Shown: positions 6,069 to 16,700 of the stretch, in pieces
Layout: each line of letters begins with the position of its first letter
Position numbering within the stretch: the first letter of the stretch is position 1
Position numbers and translations under genes: made by a program
From: a virus
Strand: one strand, 5' to 3'
Length of the DNA stretch: 23,875 nucleotides
IMG/VR virus record: IMGVR_UViG_3300024265_000202
Coordinates: 1-23,875 of that record
Notes under the pieces: generated by a model
Database searches by the model: none
Seen by the model: the letters and a program-made list of their open reading frames with translations, nothing else
Told to the model about the DNA's origin: nothing

Positions 6069-6604
6069 TACCCAGCGGCAATCCCAAAAGCCATAGCTTT
6101 GGCCAGCGCCTTCAGCTTCCAGTTATCCACTCCAGATTTATCTTCTTTAATGACGAACTTCTCTAGTTCGTCATCGTTGTTTATGAAGAATGGTTCAAGG
6201 ATGAGAGACACGGAACCCGTCTTCAGGAATCCAAGGTTATCCCGACGCTTCACCCCACGGTCCCGATTGTCCATATAACCCTGCGTAGCGCTCTGTACGC
6301 TCTCTGCAAGGGGAAGTGCTAGGTTATGGAGATAAAGTGTCTCACAGCCTCTCCACGGGGTTCCTACGTTGCTATTAAAGTGGAATTCGATGCTGATTGT
6401 CTTGTCCACATCTTTTGCCTTCATAGAACGGATAACATTACCCAGTGTGTCCTGCTCCATGAGCGTGACGGCCGGGAGATGGGCCAGTTCTGAAAACACC
6501 ATAGCGGCGATAGGGACGGCTAAGTCATATTCGGAAAGACCGTACTTGGCGTTCACAGCGCCACGGCGTTTAGCATCATGTCCTTCAGATAGATAAATGT
6601 GCAT
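6053..6604 (-). CDS. N-acetylmuramoyl-L-alanine amidase endolysin (Amidase_3 type)
   Basis: 183 residues, the probable endolysin that cleaves the amide bond between MurNAc and L-Ala in peptidoglycan. Zinc ligands of the Amidase_3 family are visible: H9 in SEGHD, E25 in LSEYD, H75 in SIEFHFNSN, with the catalytic Glu E137 in LILEPFFIND-like sequence. Length matches a bare catalytic domain; there is no separate wall-binding domain. No signal peptide or membrane anchor, so it needs a holin to reach the wall, and the best candidate is at 17666-18178. It is the last gene of the short late unit below the promoter at 8233-8240. The start follows AGGAGTAGTC. The gene end overlaps the opposing operon. 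Confidence 0.9.
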   Translation of the reverse strand: MHIYLSEGHDAKRRGAVNAKYGLSEYDLAVPIAAMVFSELAHLPAVTLMEQDTLGNVIRSMKAKDVDKTISIEFHFNSNVGTPWRGCETLYLHNLALPLAESVQSATQGYMDNRDRGVKRRDNLGFLKTGSVSLILEPFFINNDDELEKFVIKEDKSGVDNWKLKALAKAMAFGIAAGYHRIT

Positions 6605-6612
6605 GACTACTC

Positions 6613-6849
6613 CTACTTAATAGCTTTTAAAAGTTTCTGGGTGTTTATATTAAAATTATTCATCGCCGTTAACAATGTTTCAAACTCTTTCCGATATTTT
6701 ATCAATAGTTCATCTTGCATAGTATCAGAAAAAGCTTTTTCAAGTTTTCCCAAATCACCCATCAACGTCTGGGTTGTACTAACATATTTTTTAAATTCTT
6801 CTCGTGGGTTGTTACCCTTTTTTTCCGTGATCATATCCTTAAATTGCAT
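6613..6849 (-). CDS. Unknown 78-residue helical protein
   Basis: Entirely charged and predicted helical, with heptad-like Leu/Ile spacing, so a coiled-coil or helical-bundle protein is likely. The start has AAGGAGTAGTC, the same 12-nt initiation sequence (GGAGTAGTCATG) as the amidase just downstream, and the stop of the upstream gene (TAG) lies inside this Shine-Dalgarno. No Cys, membrane segment or export signal. It may be a chaperone or regulator of the amidase, but nothing proves it. Confidence 0.75.
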   Translation of the reverse strand: MQFKDMITEKKGNNPREEFKKYVSTTQTLMGDLGKLEKAFSDTMQDELLIKYRKEFETLLTAMNNFNINTQKLLKAIK

Positions 6850-6851
6850 GA

Positions 6852-7211
6852 CTACTCCTTTACAGCAAACACGATTGCCTTGACTGGCCGAAGAGCGGCC
6901 TTCGTGTATTGGTTGTTACCCCGGAGGATTTCGTAGATACTAATCTGATCCTTGACCACGACCAACTTCTCCCAATCAGGTTTGGGCTTAATAACACCAT
7001 TCGTTCCCAGAATCTGGAATTCGATGTACTGGAGTTTAAGCGGTTCATCTCCTGAATAGACCTTGTTGGCCCGTTGAAGAATCTTGAGGTCACGGAGAAT
7101 AGAGGATTCATTCTTCTTGTAACTCTTATCATATTCCATAGAGACCATAGCCCCGTATAACATCATTCTCTTCATAGATTCTTCAATTGAATGTTGTATA
7201 AACCCTTTCAT
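6852..7211 (-). CDS. Unknown 119-residue phage protein
   Basis: Begins at ATG 7211 with TAGGAGTAAG upstream and ends two nt before the next gene. The N-terminus (MKGFIQHSIEESMKRMM) is an amphipathic helix. The middle is charged helix, and the C-terminus has strands such as LQYIEFQILGTNG and EKLVVVKDQISIYEIL. No motif recognised. Because it lies between a tail-type protein and the endolysin in a late unit, it could be a minor virion component or a lysis helper. Confidence 0.75.
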   Translation of the reverse strand: MKGFIQHSIEESMKRMMLYGAMVSMEYDKSYKKNESSILRDLKILQRANKVYSGDEPLKLQYIEFQILGTNGVIKPKPDWEKLVVVKDQISIYEILRGNNQYTKAALRPVKAIVFAVKE

Positions 7212-7220
7212 CTCTTACTC

Positions 7221-8141
7221 CTAATTGTAGCTGGCGTGAGTGTCGTTATTAATAGGAATGTCCTGCCAATCCATATCCGCCACAGTATCAGCGAATGTGA
7301 TAGACCTGTTATATTTTACAGCTTGACATTTAATACGAATGGGAATCTCTTGTACCACGCCTACAGAGAAGTATCCTGAAGCGTCCGTATAGATGAGATG
7401 TTTATCCCCATCAATGGCCGATCCCCCTGAGAAGACTGCCACGGGTGCATAAGTTAGAATCTCTATAAGAGTGTTCTCAATTGCTACCCCCAGAATATCA
7501 GCCGTATATCCCCAGAGAGTGGTAAGACCCGGAGATGACCCCGGAGCAAAAACAGTCCTCACAGCCGATAAAGGTATTGTGCCTCCCCCAACTGGAATGG
7601 TAATAGGCTGTTCTGTAAAGCTATGTGTTGGGGAGAATCCACGAATGGTATAATCGCCTTCCGGAAGTCCTCCAGTTACCCAGTCCCCGTTTGAATCCGT
7701 AATACCCTTCTTGTATCGAAGCACCCCACCCAAATCCCAAATCTCAAGGGTCAGGCCCGGAACAACTTGTGGAACTCCTTGGTCATCAGTTACGTGGAAA
7801 GTTACCGGGTTCAACGCCCCGGCGATAAGTAAGTTGTACAGAGCATCAATACTCATAGGAGCATCAGCGGTATATGGATCGAACAACCTAGAATCTATGT
7901 TAGTAAACGGACCAGCACCTATTTGTCCACGGGCAATGGTCCAACATCTTTCATCTGGGGGAACTATGTCAGAATCCGTAATGTAATAGTTGTTATCAAT
8001 TGTTCCAAAGCTCATTGCATGATATGTTGAAACCAATGTCCACGCAGAAACCCCATCCCACATTTCTAATGGATTGGAATCTCTCACGAACGCAATCTCA
8101 ACAGTGAATCCGGCCGCTGAAGGAAATGATACTATACGCAT
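7221..8141 (-). CDS. Ig-like (carboxypeptidase-regulatory-type) tail/baseplate protein
   Basis: 306 residues. The N-terminal ~100 residues (WDGVSAWTLVSTYHAMSF, then NNYYITDSDIVPPDE) resemble a domain I recall from phage tail or adhesin proteins. Two Ig-like beta-sandwich modules of the carboxypeptidase-regulatory type follow: residues ~112-190 (VTDDQGVPV-like start, TDSNGDW turn, GLPEGDYTIRG) and ~212-300 (YTDASGYFSVGV, IPIRIKC). Such modules decorate virion surfaces or bind sugars. It starts at ATG 8141 with AGGGGAT and is the first gene after the late promoter at 8233-8240, with a hairpin in its leader. No signal peptide, unlike the genes just upstream. A virion protein is the best guess. 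Confidence 0.8.
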   Translation of the reverse strand: MRIVSFPSAAGFTVEIAFVRDSNPLEMWDGVSAWTLVSTYHAMSFGTIDNNYYITDSDIVPPDERCWTIARGQIGAGPFTNIDSRLFDPYTADAPMSIDALYNLLIAGALNPVTFHVTDDQGVPQVVPGLTLEIWDLGGVLRYKKGITDSNGDWVTGGLPEGDYTIRGFSPTHSFTEQPITIPVGGGTIPLSAVRTVFAPGSSPGLTTLWGYTADILGVAIENTLIEILTYAPVAVFSGGSAIDGDKHLIYTDASGYFSVGVVQEIPIRIKCQAVKYNRSITFADTVADMDWQDIPINNDTHASYN

Positions 8142-8160
8142 TGTATCCCCTAAGTAGGAT

Positions 8161-8198
8161 TACACCACACAGAGATAATTATCATCCTGTGTGGTGTA
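8161..8198 (-). other. Perfect 12-bp hairpin in a late mRNA leader
   Basis: TACACCACACAG (8161-8172) and CTGTGTGGTGTA (8187-8198) are perfect inverted repeats around a 14-nt loop that itself contains the palindrome GATAATTATC. No T-run follows on either strand, so it is not a standard intrinsic terminator. It lies between the late promoter (8233-8240) and the Shine-Dalgarno of the gene starting at 8141, so it would sit in that gene's leader. It could stabilise the mRNA, control its translation, or stop readthrough from the upstream unit. Confidence 0.75.
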
Positions 8199-8232
8199 TA
8201 ATTCTTAAACTCCGACAAAGCTACGTTTTAAG

Positions 8233-8240
8233 TATTTATA
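8233..8240 (-). promoter_or_regulatory. T4-type late promoter box
   Basis: The - strand reads TATAAATACTT, with TATAAATA at 8240-8233. This is the T4 late -10 consensus, used with a gp55-type sigma factor and no -35 element. It lies in a 109-nt gap between two leftward genes, about 90 nt before ATG 8141. The same TATAAATACTT is found at 18224-18214 in the only other sizeable leftward gap. Confidence 0.75.
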
Positions 8241-8250
8241 TTTGTTCTTT

Positions 8251-9579
8251 CTACCGAATACTTCCGCCTCTCAGTGAGCCACCACGAAGAACGTTAGTTA
8301 CACCTTCGGGTTCTTGTTCCCCTCGTAATGGATGAGGGTATGTATAAGGTGTGTACGTTGGTCTTGCAGTTTGAAAGTACCAATCTCTATCCTCTTCTAC
8401 TAATGTTCTTGCCCCTGTCCCAATTAAAGTCATGTCTGGATCAAGTATTGAATCACACTGTGAACCATCAACCCAATCAAGGTTAGCATAGGTAAGTGAA
8501 TTACTCATCCAACTATTTCCCCAACTATAAATAGGATCAAGACCGTTATCCTCTCCTCTACCAAGGCCATACTCCCAAGGGTAATTATCGTCGCTGTTTA
8601 TGTCCGCAGTTGTACACTGGTTGCCCGGATACAGAGTGGCATTACACCCGGCCGTAAGTCTCATGTCATAGATCGTAAATCTCATCTGACAAGTAGCCCC
8701 ACCCGTAGATACCCAAGTGTTTCCCCATATCACACCTGTTCCACCACGAACGTTTATCGCATTATCGGTCCCATCTGAACCAGCTTCATTTTGAGCTTGG
8801 CTACAATCGAAATCATTATTATAAATCTCAAACTCTCTCCCACCCCACCATGAACAGTTTCCGTGCATATCTACGTTTGTGTTATCAACCGTATTATATC
8901 GAAACACATAAGACCCACCACACTGTGTCCAGACAGCGTGATCTTTGCCCCAATCAGCCCAAGCATAGAAGGTATTATCTTCCACAAAGACCATGTTATC
9001 GGCTCCACCAATACCTGATGATCGAGAATAACCATTGGCCGTTCCATCTGAGGTGATATAAATAAAACTCTTATCGTCTCCACTAGTACCACCGACAGTG
9101 GATAAGAAGCTGTTTGCTGAAATAACTCCCAGCGTTTGTTGACCACAATTATTCGCACATGTGTTTGATCCTACAATAATCTGAAGCCCTACATCTCCAT
9201 CATCATGGAAGGCATTATTATCAACTAAAAACTCTGTCTGACTACCTGTTATGCATAACTTATTCCCATTCCCCACGAATCTAATTCCGCTCACGCTAAA
9301 GTTATTAGGCGAATCAACATCAGCTTTTATGGCGGTTCCATTCCTCGTGATTATAGTCGAAGTAGTTCCCGCCCCCGCAAAATGAACACCTTTAGTAACT
9401 GTTAACATACTTCCCCAACCACACGTACCGGCTGGGATGTTGAGTGTGTCACCGTGGGCAGTAGAGTTGGCATACTTACTTTGTACATCTGCGTAAGAGC
9501 ATGAATCCGCCGTATACTCTGTTGCCAGAGCAAGAGAAGGTATAAACAAAAATAACATTATAGTAATTAACTTATTCAT
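8251..9579 (-). CDS. Exported 12-cysteine right-handed beta-helix protein
   Basis: 442 residues from ATG 9579; the frame is open further upstream, but this start gives a clear Sec signal peptide (MNKLITIMLFLFIPSLALA, cleavage before TEYT). The mature start SCSYADVQ...DTLNIPAGTCGWGS is typical of pectate-lyase-like beta-helices. Many short Asn/Gly-rich rungs follow (VDNNAF, VEDNTFYAW, YNNDFD). Proteins of this fold bind or cleave polysaccharides, but I see no sure catalytic residues. The mature part has twelve Cys, an even number, which suggests disulfides and an oxidising compartment. It ends in a short repeat, LRGGSLRGGS. Its start overlaps the previous gene by eight nt. It is last in the late unit, so probably part of a surface or tailspike-like apparatus. 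Confidence 0.8.
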   Translation of the reverse strand: MNKLITIMLFLFIPSLALATEYTADSCSYADVQSKYANSTAHGDTLNIPAGTCGWGSMLTVTKGVHFAGAGTTSTIITRNGTAIKADVDSPNNFSVSGIRFVGNGNKLCITGSQTEFLVDNNAFHDDGDVGLQIIVGSNTCANNCGQQTLGVISANSFLSTVGGTSGDDKSFIYITSDGTANGYSRSSGIGGADNMVFVEDNTFYAWADWGKDHAVWTQCGGSYVFRYNTVDNTNVDMHGNCSWWGGREFEIYNNDFDCSQAQNEAGSDGTDNAINVRGGTGVIWGNTWVSTGGATCQMRFTIYDMRLTAGCNATLYPGNQCTTADINSDDNYPWEYGLGRGEDNGLDPIYSWGNSWMSNSLTYANLDWVDGSQCDSILDPDMTLIGTGARTLVEEDRDWYFQTARPTYTPYTYPHPLRGEQEPEGVTNVLRGGSLRGGSIR

Positions 9580-10162
9580 AAGTTTTATACCTTGTCCCTT
9601 TAGTAGCGTCAGAAACAGTTGTTGGGGGCACTCCATTGTCATCATAATGGATTCTTCCAGCTACCCCTAAGTCAGTGGTTCTAATGCTAACTGTGTTTGT
9701 ACCATCAACCCCGTCAGATGTAATCATAATCCAGTATCGAGTCCCGGAGGTTATAGATACACTCATGTTCGGAAAGGTGATAAACCCCCACGTTGTTGAT
9801 GTGGCAGAAGCAGGAATTGAATCAGAATTACCTAATGAGGAGCCCGTGATATCATCTCCACCATCGTCTAGGAAGATGTGAGCGGTCATGTTATAGGAAG
9901 CTGGTGTGGCTGTTCTTGCCATATCCACTTCAACTGAACAAAGGGTATAATTTGATGTAGCTGTGAATGGACTTCCCCACCAATCCTGAGTCCCAAACTT
10001 AAATCCTTCCTTAGCTCCATTCCCCGTAGCTGTTTCCGAGTCAGCAAGAGTCGTACATAAAAAGACTTCAACCCTGCCAGTAGCAAAATTAGCTGACCCA
10101 TTAAACGAAGCTCCCCATATGATAGAAGGAATTAAAAGTAGAATGAATATTAACTTTTTCAT
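9572..10162 (-). CDS. Exported beta-sandwich protein
   Basis: 196 residues from ATG 10162, chosen because AGGAGG lies eight nt upstream, the previous stop overlaps as TAATG, and it yields a signal peptide (MKKLIFILLLIPSIIWG, cleavage near ASFNG). The mature domain has the layout SNYTLCSVEVDM, then AHIFLDDGG, TWGFITFP and SGTRYWIMI. This is a jelly-roll pattern common in extracellular adhesion or choice-of-anchor-type domains. Two Cys residues (FLCTT, TLCSV) could pair. It lies between two other exported proteins in the same late unit. Role unknown; a fibre accessory or surface-binding protein is likely. Confidence 0.8.
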   Translation of the reverse strand: MKKLIFILLLIPSIIWGASFNGSANFATGRVEVFLCTTLADSETATGNGAKEGFKFGTQDWWGSPFTATSNYTLCSVEVDMARTATPASYNMTAHIFLDDGGDDITGSSLGNSDSIPASATSTTWGFITFPNMSVSITSGTRYWIMITSDGVDGTNTVSIRTTDLGVAGRIHYDDNGVPPTTVSDATKGTRYKTYE

Positions 10163-10739
10163 TATATTAACCTCCTGCGCACACCATCGACTATAGTAAA
10201 CGTACCGTCTTGCCACACTTCATAAATATAGGAAGCGCCAGTATCCTGACCACCAGCACGATTATAAATTCCTACACACCTCAAATCTGTTTGATTACTT
10301 AACTCTCCACCAGATAGAACATAATTCTTAGTAGTTTTTGTTACCGCTGATGCCGTTGGAGATTCTAATGTTGCTAATATCGAATCGGCCCCATTTCTTA
10401 TCTCAACCGAGAAGAGATCGTTGCCATCCCATCCGTCAGAAGAATAGGTACAGTAGAGAGTCCCCGAATCCCATGACTGTGAAGGAGCATCCCAAGCATC
10501 AGTCGCAACACTTGTAACGGCTCCAACATATAACCAGCTATCGCTTTGATTAGGCGGCCCACCGGTAAGGTCCGCCGCTGTAGTTAAACTGTTATCCCAA
10601 GCATTTGAGTTATTAGCCCACTTTGCGTTCGTGTCGTATGTGCCTGACGGTCGAATAGTTTCAAATTCAACGGCGAATACAATATTAAACCACCCGAAGA
10701 AGAGGAGACCAGCATGACTGTCCCGATAATTACTTTCAT
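10162..10739 (-). pseudogene. Exported beta-sandwich protein, frameshifted inside its signal peptide
   Basis: ATG 10739 overlaps the previous stop as TAATG and has GGAG eight nt upstream. It opens with a signal-peptide-like MKVIIGTVMLV, but that frame stops at 10584-10586 after 51 residues. The overlapping frame (10162 to at least 10761) contains LLFFGWFNIVFA, a natural h-region and cleavage site, then the mature domain VEFETIRPSGTYDTN. A one-base backward shift near 10709-10707 (GTC|TCC) joins them into a 192-residue protein with a complete signal peptide. The mature part is Trp- and Asn-rich beta-sandwich, ending GVRRRLI. The long frame has only a TTG start without a Shine-Dalgarno. It could be a sequencing error, a real mutation or recoding; the span is 578 nt, not a multiple of three. 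Confidence 0.7.
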
Positions 10740-13700
10740 TAGTTACACTCCGCTTGAACAATTAGTAGTGTTGGGTCTGATCCACCAGTTGCAGTCACAG
10801 TAAAGTTAAGCTCCGCTCCATCTGCAATAGATGTATTTGCTAATCCTGATGTCTGTGATGTCTCACTACCGGGGGTATTCACAGCACAAACAAGTCCTGT
10901 GTAAATAGCCGCAGTATCATTATAGACTGTAATTGTAGATGAATATGTAGTTCCACGACAAACAATTTTATCAATAGTGCAAGAGCCATTTGCCCATCCC
11001 ATAGGAATTTGAACATCCGCTGTAGTTACTGAATCTATAATTCCTCTGGAGAATGTCTGCTTAACAACATCAACAACAGTCCCGTTCTGAACAAGCCCAT
11101 CACCCGGAGTAAGATGTTCTGCTCCCACAAAGTCAGAGAAGTTATCGTGTTCCGCTCCACCTTGGACTGCGTAATTAGTTGAGTGGTCAGTATTATCGTG
11201 AGATTGAGCATGACTAAGTGAATGGTCGCTCCCATCACTACCTCTGTGTGTCGTGTTTTCACTAACCCCATCATGGTCATGCAGGGTCGTATCACCGCCA
11301 CCGGTTAAGGTGTTGAGATTCGTTTCGGTAACATTGGCGGTCTGTCGAAGGGCCTCCCCTAATGCCGCTGGCGTCTGTAGATTAATTATTTGGAATAAAT
11401 TGTTCATATCGATATCAGCGGTCATTGTACCTAAAGTAGTATCAGTACCTTGGGTATGAAGATCAGAAGTCTTTGGTACACTCTCCATACTATCACTATC
11501 ATAATATTGAAGTTCATCATCGGTGATATCAAAACAAAGATAACCTGTGGTGGTAAAAACATTATTAGTATTCGTGCAATCGATAAATCTATCGCCATCA
11601 GCGGCATCCGTTAAGAACGCACCTGATGTAATGTTGGTGGCGAAAATATCAGCGACTTTATCACCGCTTGCTCCAATATTATCATCATCCACAACCAGAA
11701 TATAACCCGTTTGATCGGTCCATAAACTTCCTCCACCAGCATGGCTATGTAAAGTTGTCTCACTGGCATTAGTAAGCTCAATCAAGTTAACCTCTGTAAT
11801 ATTCGTAGTCGTTCTTACAGCCTCGCCTACTCCAACAGGTGCCGCAAGGGAAATAAGTTGATACAGGGTGTTCATATCGATATCTTCAGCCATTGCACCA
11901 AGGGCTGTATCAGTTCCTTGAGTATGAATATCCCCACCCGTTATATTCGTAGCATCTAATATAGGACTCGCAACAATACTTACCTGTAACGATCCACCAC
12001 CTACAGCGATACCTATCTCATTCGCTGTCCCTGAAATAGTGCCCAAATTCCACACATTACTCGTAGTATTACCAATAAGCATCTGACCGTTCGTGACCCC
12101 CGAAGTATCCAACTCAGTTCCGCCAGCGGCTTGGTCTATAAACCCATTAGCTCCCACGTCATAGGTAGCAGTATTCATGTCTCCACCACCAGCCGCCGAC
12201 ACACAACTTACTGAATTATCAGTATTCCAAACAAGATGGTATTGGTCAGTAGAACACACAGAACCAAGATTAAGACTATCAATAGTTGCAGTTGTAATAG
12301 CTACAGAATTAGCCGATATTGATAAAAATGCGGGTGTGCCAGAAGTCGTAACATCCTGATCAATATAGGAATGGTCTGTGCCATCACTTCCTCTATGAGT
12401 AATATTCTCCAAGATACCATCATGATCATGTAGCGTAGTATCTCCACCTCCAGTGAGAGTATTCAGATTCGTTTCCGTCACGTTAGCGGTCTGTCGAATA
12501 GCCTCACCGAGTGCGGCGGGAGCTTGAAGATTGACTACTTGAGATGAGTTAGTTAAATCAATATCGGCATTAGACTGAACAGCAACCGATGGGTTGAGAA
12601 GTATAATACCGTCGGTTCCGTCTATCTCCATCGTTGCGCTCTCTCCGGCGTAACCATCTTGTGAATATAAACGTATTTTCGAGTTTACACCGTCACTAGT
12701 CAGTTGTAGTTCTTGCCATCTTTGAGTCAAAACATCGTCTTCTTCATAAATTATAAAAGTATCCGTACCACTCCAAGAAAGGGAATCATGTAGGTCTACT
12801 GGATTCGAAATACTCGTAAATCTAGGATTGCTTATAACGCTTACCGTAGCTCCCGAACTTGTTAAGTTGGTGCCAGCAATACTAAATCCACCTCCGCCAA
12901 CAAGAGAGTCAAAGGATACCCAAGCATCGCCTGAATCTGTATAACCGAATTGTCCACCTGTAGCGAAGATTGAAGCGGTTGATTTGGAGTAGAGATAGTC
13001 TGTAATTATCGTTGGAGCATCTAAAGTATCAGCGTAAATATTAGGGATACGTTCAGCAGTAGCGCCAAGATCGTCAGTATTATCGTTGGGCATGATGTAA
13101 GTGGTGTTATCGGTCCAAAGTCCTGAACCACCCGAAGCGGTAAGAGTATTACCAGACTTACTTAAACCACTCCCAAATAATAGATTAGTAGAGTGATAAA
13201 ACGCACTTAAATTAGTACCATCAACAGCTACCTTCGGCTCACCCGCTATTGTAATAATGTATCCTATTCCAAGGAATGTGCCTGTGGGAGCCGTGGCATT
13301 ATCAACTTGAATATACTTAGTTGAAGCTGTAGAAGTTATTGTCCCAACGCTTAAGTTATTAATAACAGTAAGAGTATCAAAGAAAGAAGACCCAATAGGC
13401 GTAGTGGCTGACCCAACTCCATACCCAGAATCAAGAGGCTGAAGTGCAGAGTTAATGTCAGTCCACAATCCACCCGCCCCACTGCCAGCGGCGATACAGT
13501 CAAGATCACCACCAGTATTCCATCTCACAAGATTATCATCCGTTGAGCAGATAGCCGACATAGTTACTTCACCGTGGACTTTTAAGGTGTCAGTAATAGT
13601 CATAGCGTAAGCAGAGCTTTCGCCCGTTCCACTCACCGCAAACCCATTGCTATCAAATGTGATCGACTTATTAGACCAACTTAAAACGAATGCTTCACTA

Positions 13701-16700
13701 CTACCCATAGAAATAGTTGTATCAGCCACCCAATTGAAAGTAGTTCCTACGAGAGCCATTGCTATTCCTGCGTTGTAAGTCGTGCCACCCCCAGCATGGC
13801 TATGTAAAGTCGTCTCGCTGGCATCAGTAAGCTCAATCAAGTTAACTTCTGTGATGTTGGTAGTTGTTCTAACAGCCTCACCAGCGCCAACAGGAGCGGC
13901 CAAAGCGATAAGTTGATACAAGGTATTCATGTCAATATCTTCAACCATCGCTCCAAGAGCAGTATCGGTTCCCTGTGTATGTAGCTCAATATCCCTCGCA
14001 ATGGAATCAACTATTTGAGCATCTTGCACCGAGTCAGCTATATCCGCAAAGTTACCCGTAAAAGCAATTGTAATGCTATCAGCCGTAGCATTACCTGTAA
14101 TCGTAATTCCGGTTCCATCAAGTAGTCGTATCGTATCAGTGGCAGATGAAGCAACAGGGTCAGTACCATTCTCTACATCCCACGTCTCAAACGAGTTAGC
14201 TCCACCACCTCCGGTAGCATCAAGTTTCCAGTAACTATTTCCCACTCCATCAGTCGCAAGTACCCACGCAGAGGAACCCGCTCCCGCACCGTTACTAAGT
14301 GCTTCAAGGTTAGGAACTTGGCCATCGGTAGCTGTTCCAGAAAGGTCTGTAAAGTCGCCACCAAATAACTCACTGTCTCTCGCCATATCAGCGGCTATTT
14401 GAGCGGAGGTTATGTTGCCCGAAATAGCCGAAGAAAGAATAGTGATATCGTCAGGCACTTGAGCATCAATAATACTATCAGCGATCTTACTGAAATTGTG
14501 GGCTGTATAAGCCCCTGCGTTAGTACCTGTCCCGTAGAATATCTCACCTAACTCAATACCAGTAATGACAGCTTCAAGGTTGTTAACTTCAGCACCACCA
14601 GTAAGTTCCACGCAACCTAAACCACTGGCACCCTGTACGACAGCCCATGAGTTTGTACTACAAATCGCTGGCATCACGACTGCACCTGTCATAGTTGTAT
14701 CACTAAATGTAACAGAGGGCATTCCTGAGTAGGCTATAGCATTTTTTATAGTCCCATCTACGGCAACATAAGGTTCGCCGTTGAGTGTCCATATATATCC
14801 AACCCCAAGGAATGTAGTTGTCGGAGCCGACGAATTATCAGCTTGAATATACTTAGTATCTGCGGTTGAAATAACATTATCAACAGTAAGCCCATTTACT
14901 ACAGTAAGAGTATCAAAGAAAGATGGTCCAATGGGTGTAACGGCTGACCCTATTCCATATCCTGCATCAAGTGGTTGAAGCGCAGAGTTTATATCAGTCC
15001 ACATTCCTCCTGTGCCACTGCCAGCGGCGATAACTGTACATATCCACGAAGACCCTCCGCTGTTCTGGATGGCCTCACCATCAACACAATCAATAGGCAC
15101 CCCACCAGCCGTATAGTCTATAGCCGAACTGTTATCAGCATCATAAACTGACTTGAACATGTCACCACCACCTGATGCAGTAACACACTCAAGAACCCCG
15201 TCAGTGCCCCAAGTGAGCAAATTGTTATTAGTTGAACAGATATCCGACATTGTAACAGCACCATGGATTTTTAAAGTATCAGTGATGGTCATGGCGTATG
15301 CTGAGGATTCACCCGTCCCACTAACAGCCATTCCGTTACTATCGAATGTTATAGATTTATTTGCCCAACTTAAAATAAAAGCTTCACTACTGCCCATAGA
15401 GATGGTTGTATCGGCTACCCAGTTGAAAGTTGAAGTAGCAAGGTCCATAGCTATTCCTGCGTAATATACACCTCCACCTCCACCGGTCGCATCTTCCTTC
15501 CATGCAGTCCCATTTGCGCCATCGGCCGCCAACACCCAATTAATAGTTACCCCATTAGCTCCAATTGAAAGACCTTCAAGAGTCCCAGTAATTGAAGTAA
15601 AGGGAAGTGAGGTAGTTTTAGCGTGAAGCTCTGAGTCTCTCGCCATATCATCCGCTATTTGAAGGGAGGTTATCGTACCTGAGATAGTTGCCGCTGTTAC
15701 TGTAATATCATCCGGTATCTGTGAGTCAGTCGCAGACCCGGTTATAGCTGTAAAGTCTAAAGCTGTGACGGGTACATGGTGTTGTGTGCTACTCACTCCT
15801 GAAATCCCTGTATGACTCACAGCACTGTTAAGTACAGAATCAACTACCCCGTCATAATCAGAGTCATATTGAGAAAGAATATCATGAACAGCATTAGCGG
15901 AACTTGACTGGCCGGTAACCCCATCCCAAGTTGCTCCATATGTATCATTAATTACATAATCTTCATTTGAACTATGAAGGACAATAGAACCGTTTGTAGT
16001 CCCAACAGCAACTACGTAACCTACTTCAATTACTCTACTTCCTATCGACGGTCTCACGTCAGTAAAATTACCAGCGGTGACGTCATCTAAATATAGTCGA
16101 TCACCCGCCGCATACAAAGAGGTATCTATATCATGAACAACGCCTATCGTTGTCACATATCCATCAGTACCATCTTCAATTTGATGAGTAGTCATTCCTA
16201 ATACATAAGTAGTCGCAACATCATCCGCTTCTGCTAATCTAATATTAGGTACTTCACCAGTAGCCCCATCTATATAGACGATCATACCGTCATCTATTGT
16301 CGCTCCAGAAGCGTTACGGGCTTTGTAATATACTTCCTGCCCAATCTGTAGGGTTATATCCGCTTCATCATTATAAAATGCCAATGCCCCACTCGTACTA
16401 TCATAGAAGAGTTTACCTTCATCATATAGAGATGCTAAGGAAGAAGGATCAAATTGAATATAAGCTCCATTAGTAATTCCGTTACTTATATAAACACCAC
16501 CAAAGGTAATTATCGCAGGTTGAGTACCTTCGCTTATAATTTTAAGTGGTATTACATCAGCATCATCAGCTTCTAAATGAAGAAGATCAACTGAAGAAGG
16601 ATTACCAGTATGTTGATGTATGTGTACAAGATCGCCTGAGAACCCACCACTAGCATCAATTTCAAATGCACCATCTGCACCAACAGGTCCACTGAAGGTA

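Noticed and set aside
8161-8198. Calling the hairpin an intrinsic terminator
   Set aside because: No T-run follows the stem on either strand, and it lies downstream of the late promoter, inside a predicted leader.
8526-8533. TATAAATA box on the + strand
   Set aside because: Inside the beta-helix gene and pointing antisense, with no + strand gene after it.
10162-10761. Taking the full open frame from 10761 as an intact gene
   Set aside because: Its only start is a TTG inside the fibre gene with no Shine-Dalgarno, and it lacks the signal peptide start that the coupled ATG 10739 provides.
12177-15464. Rightward open frames inside the fibre gene (such as 12177-12359 and 15153-15464)
   Set aside because: They mirror the repeats of the fibre gene in antisense, with no start signals; shadows of its biased composition.
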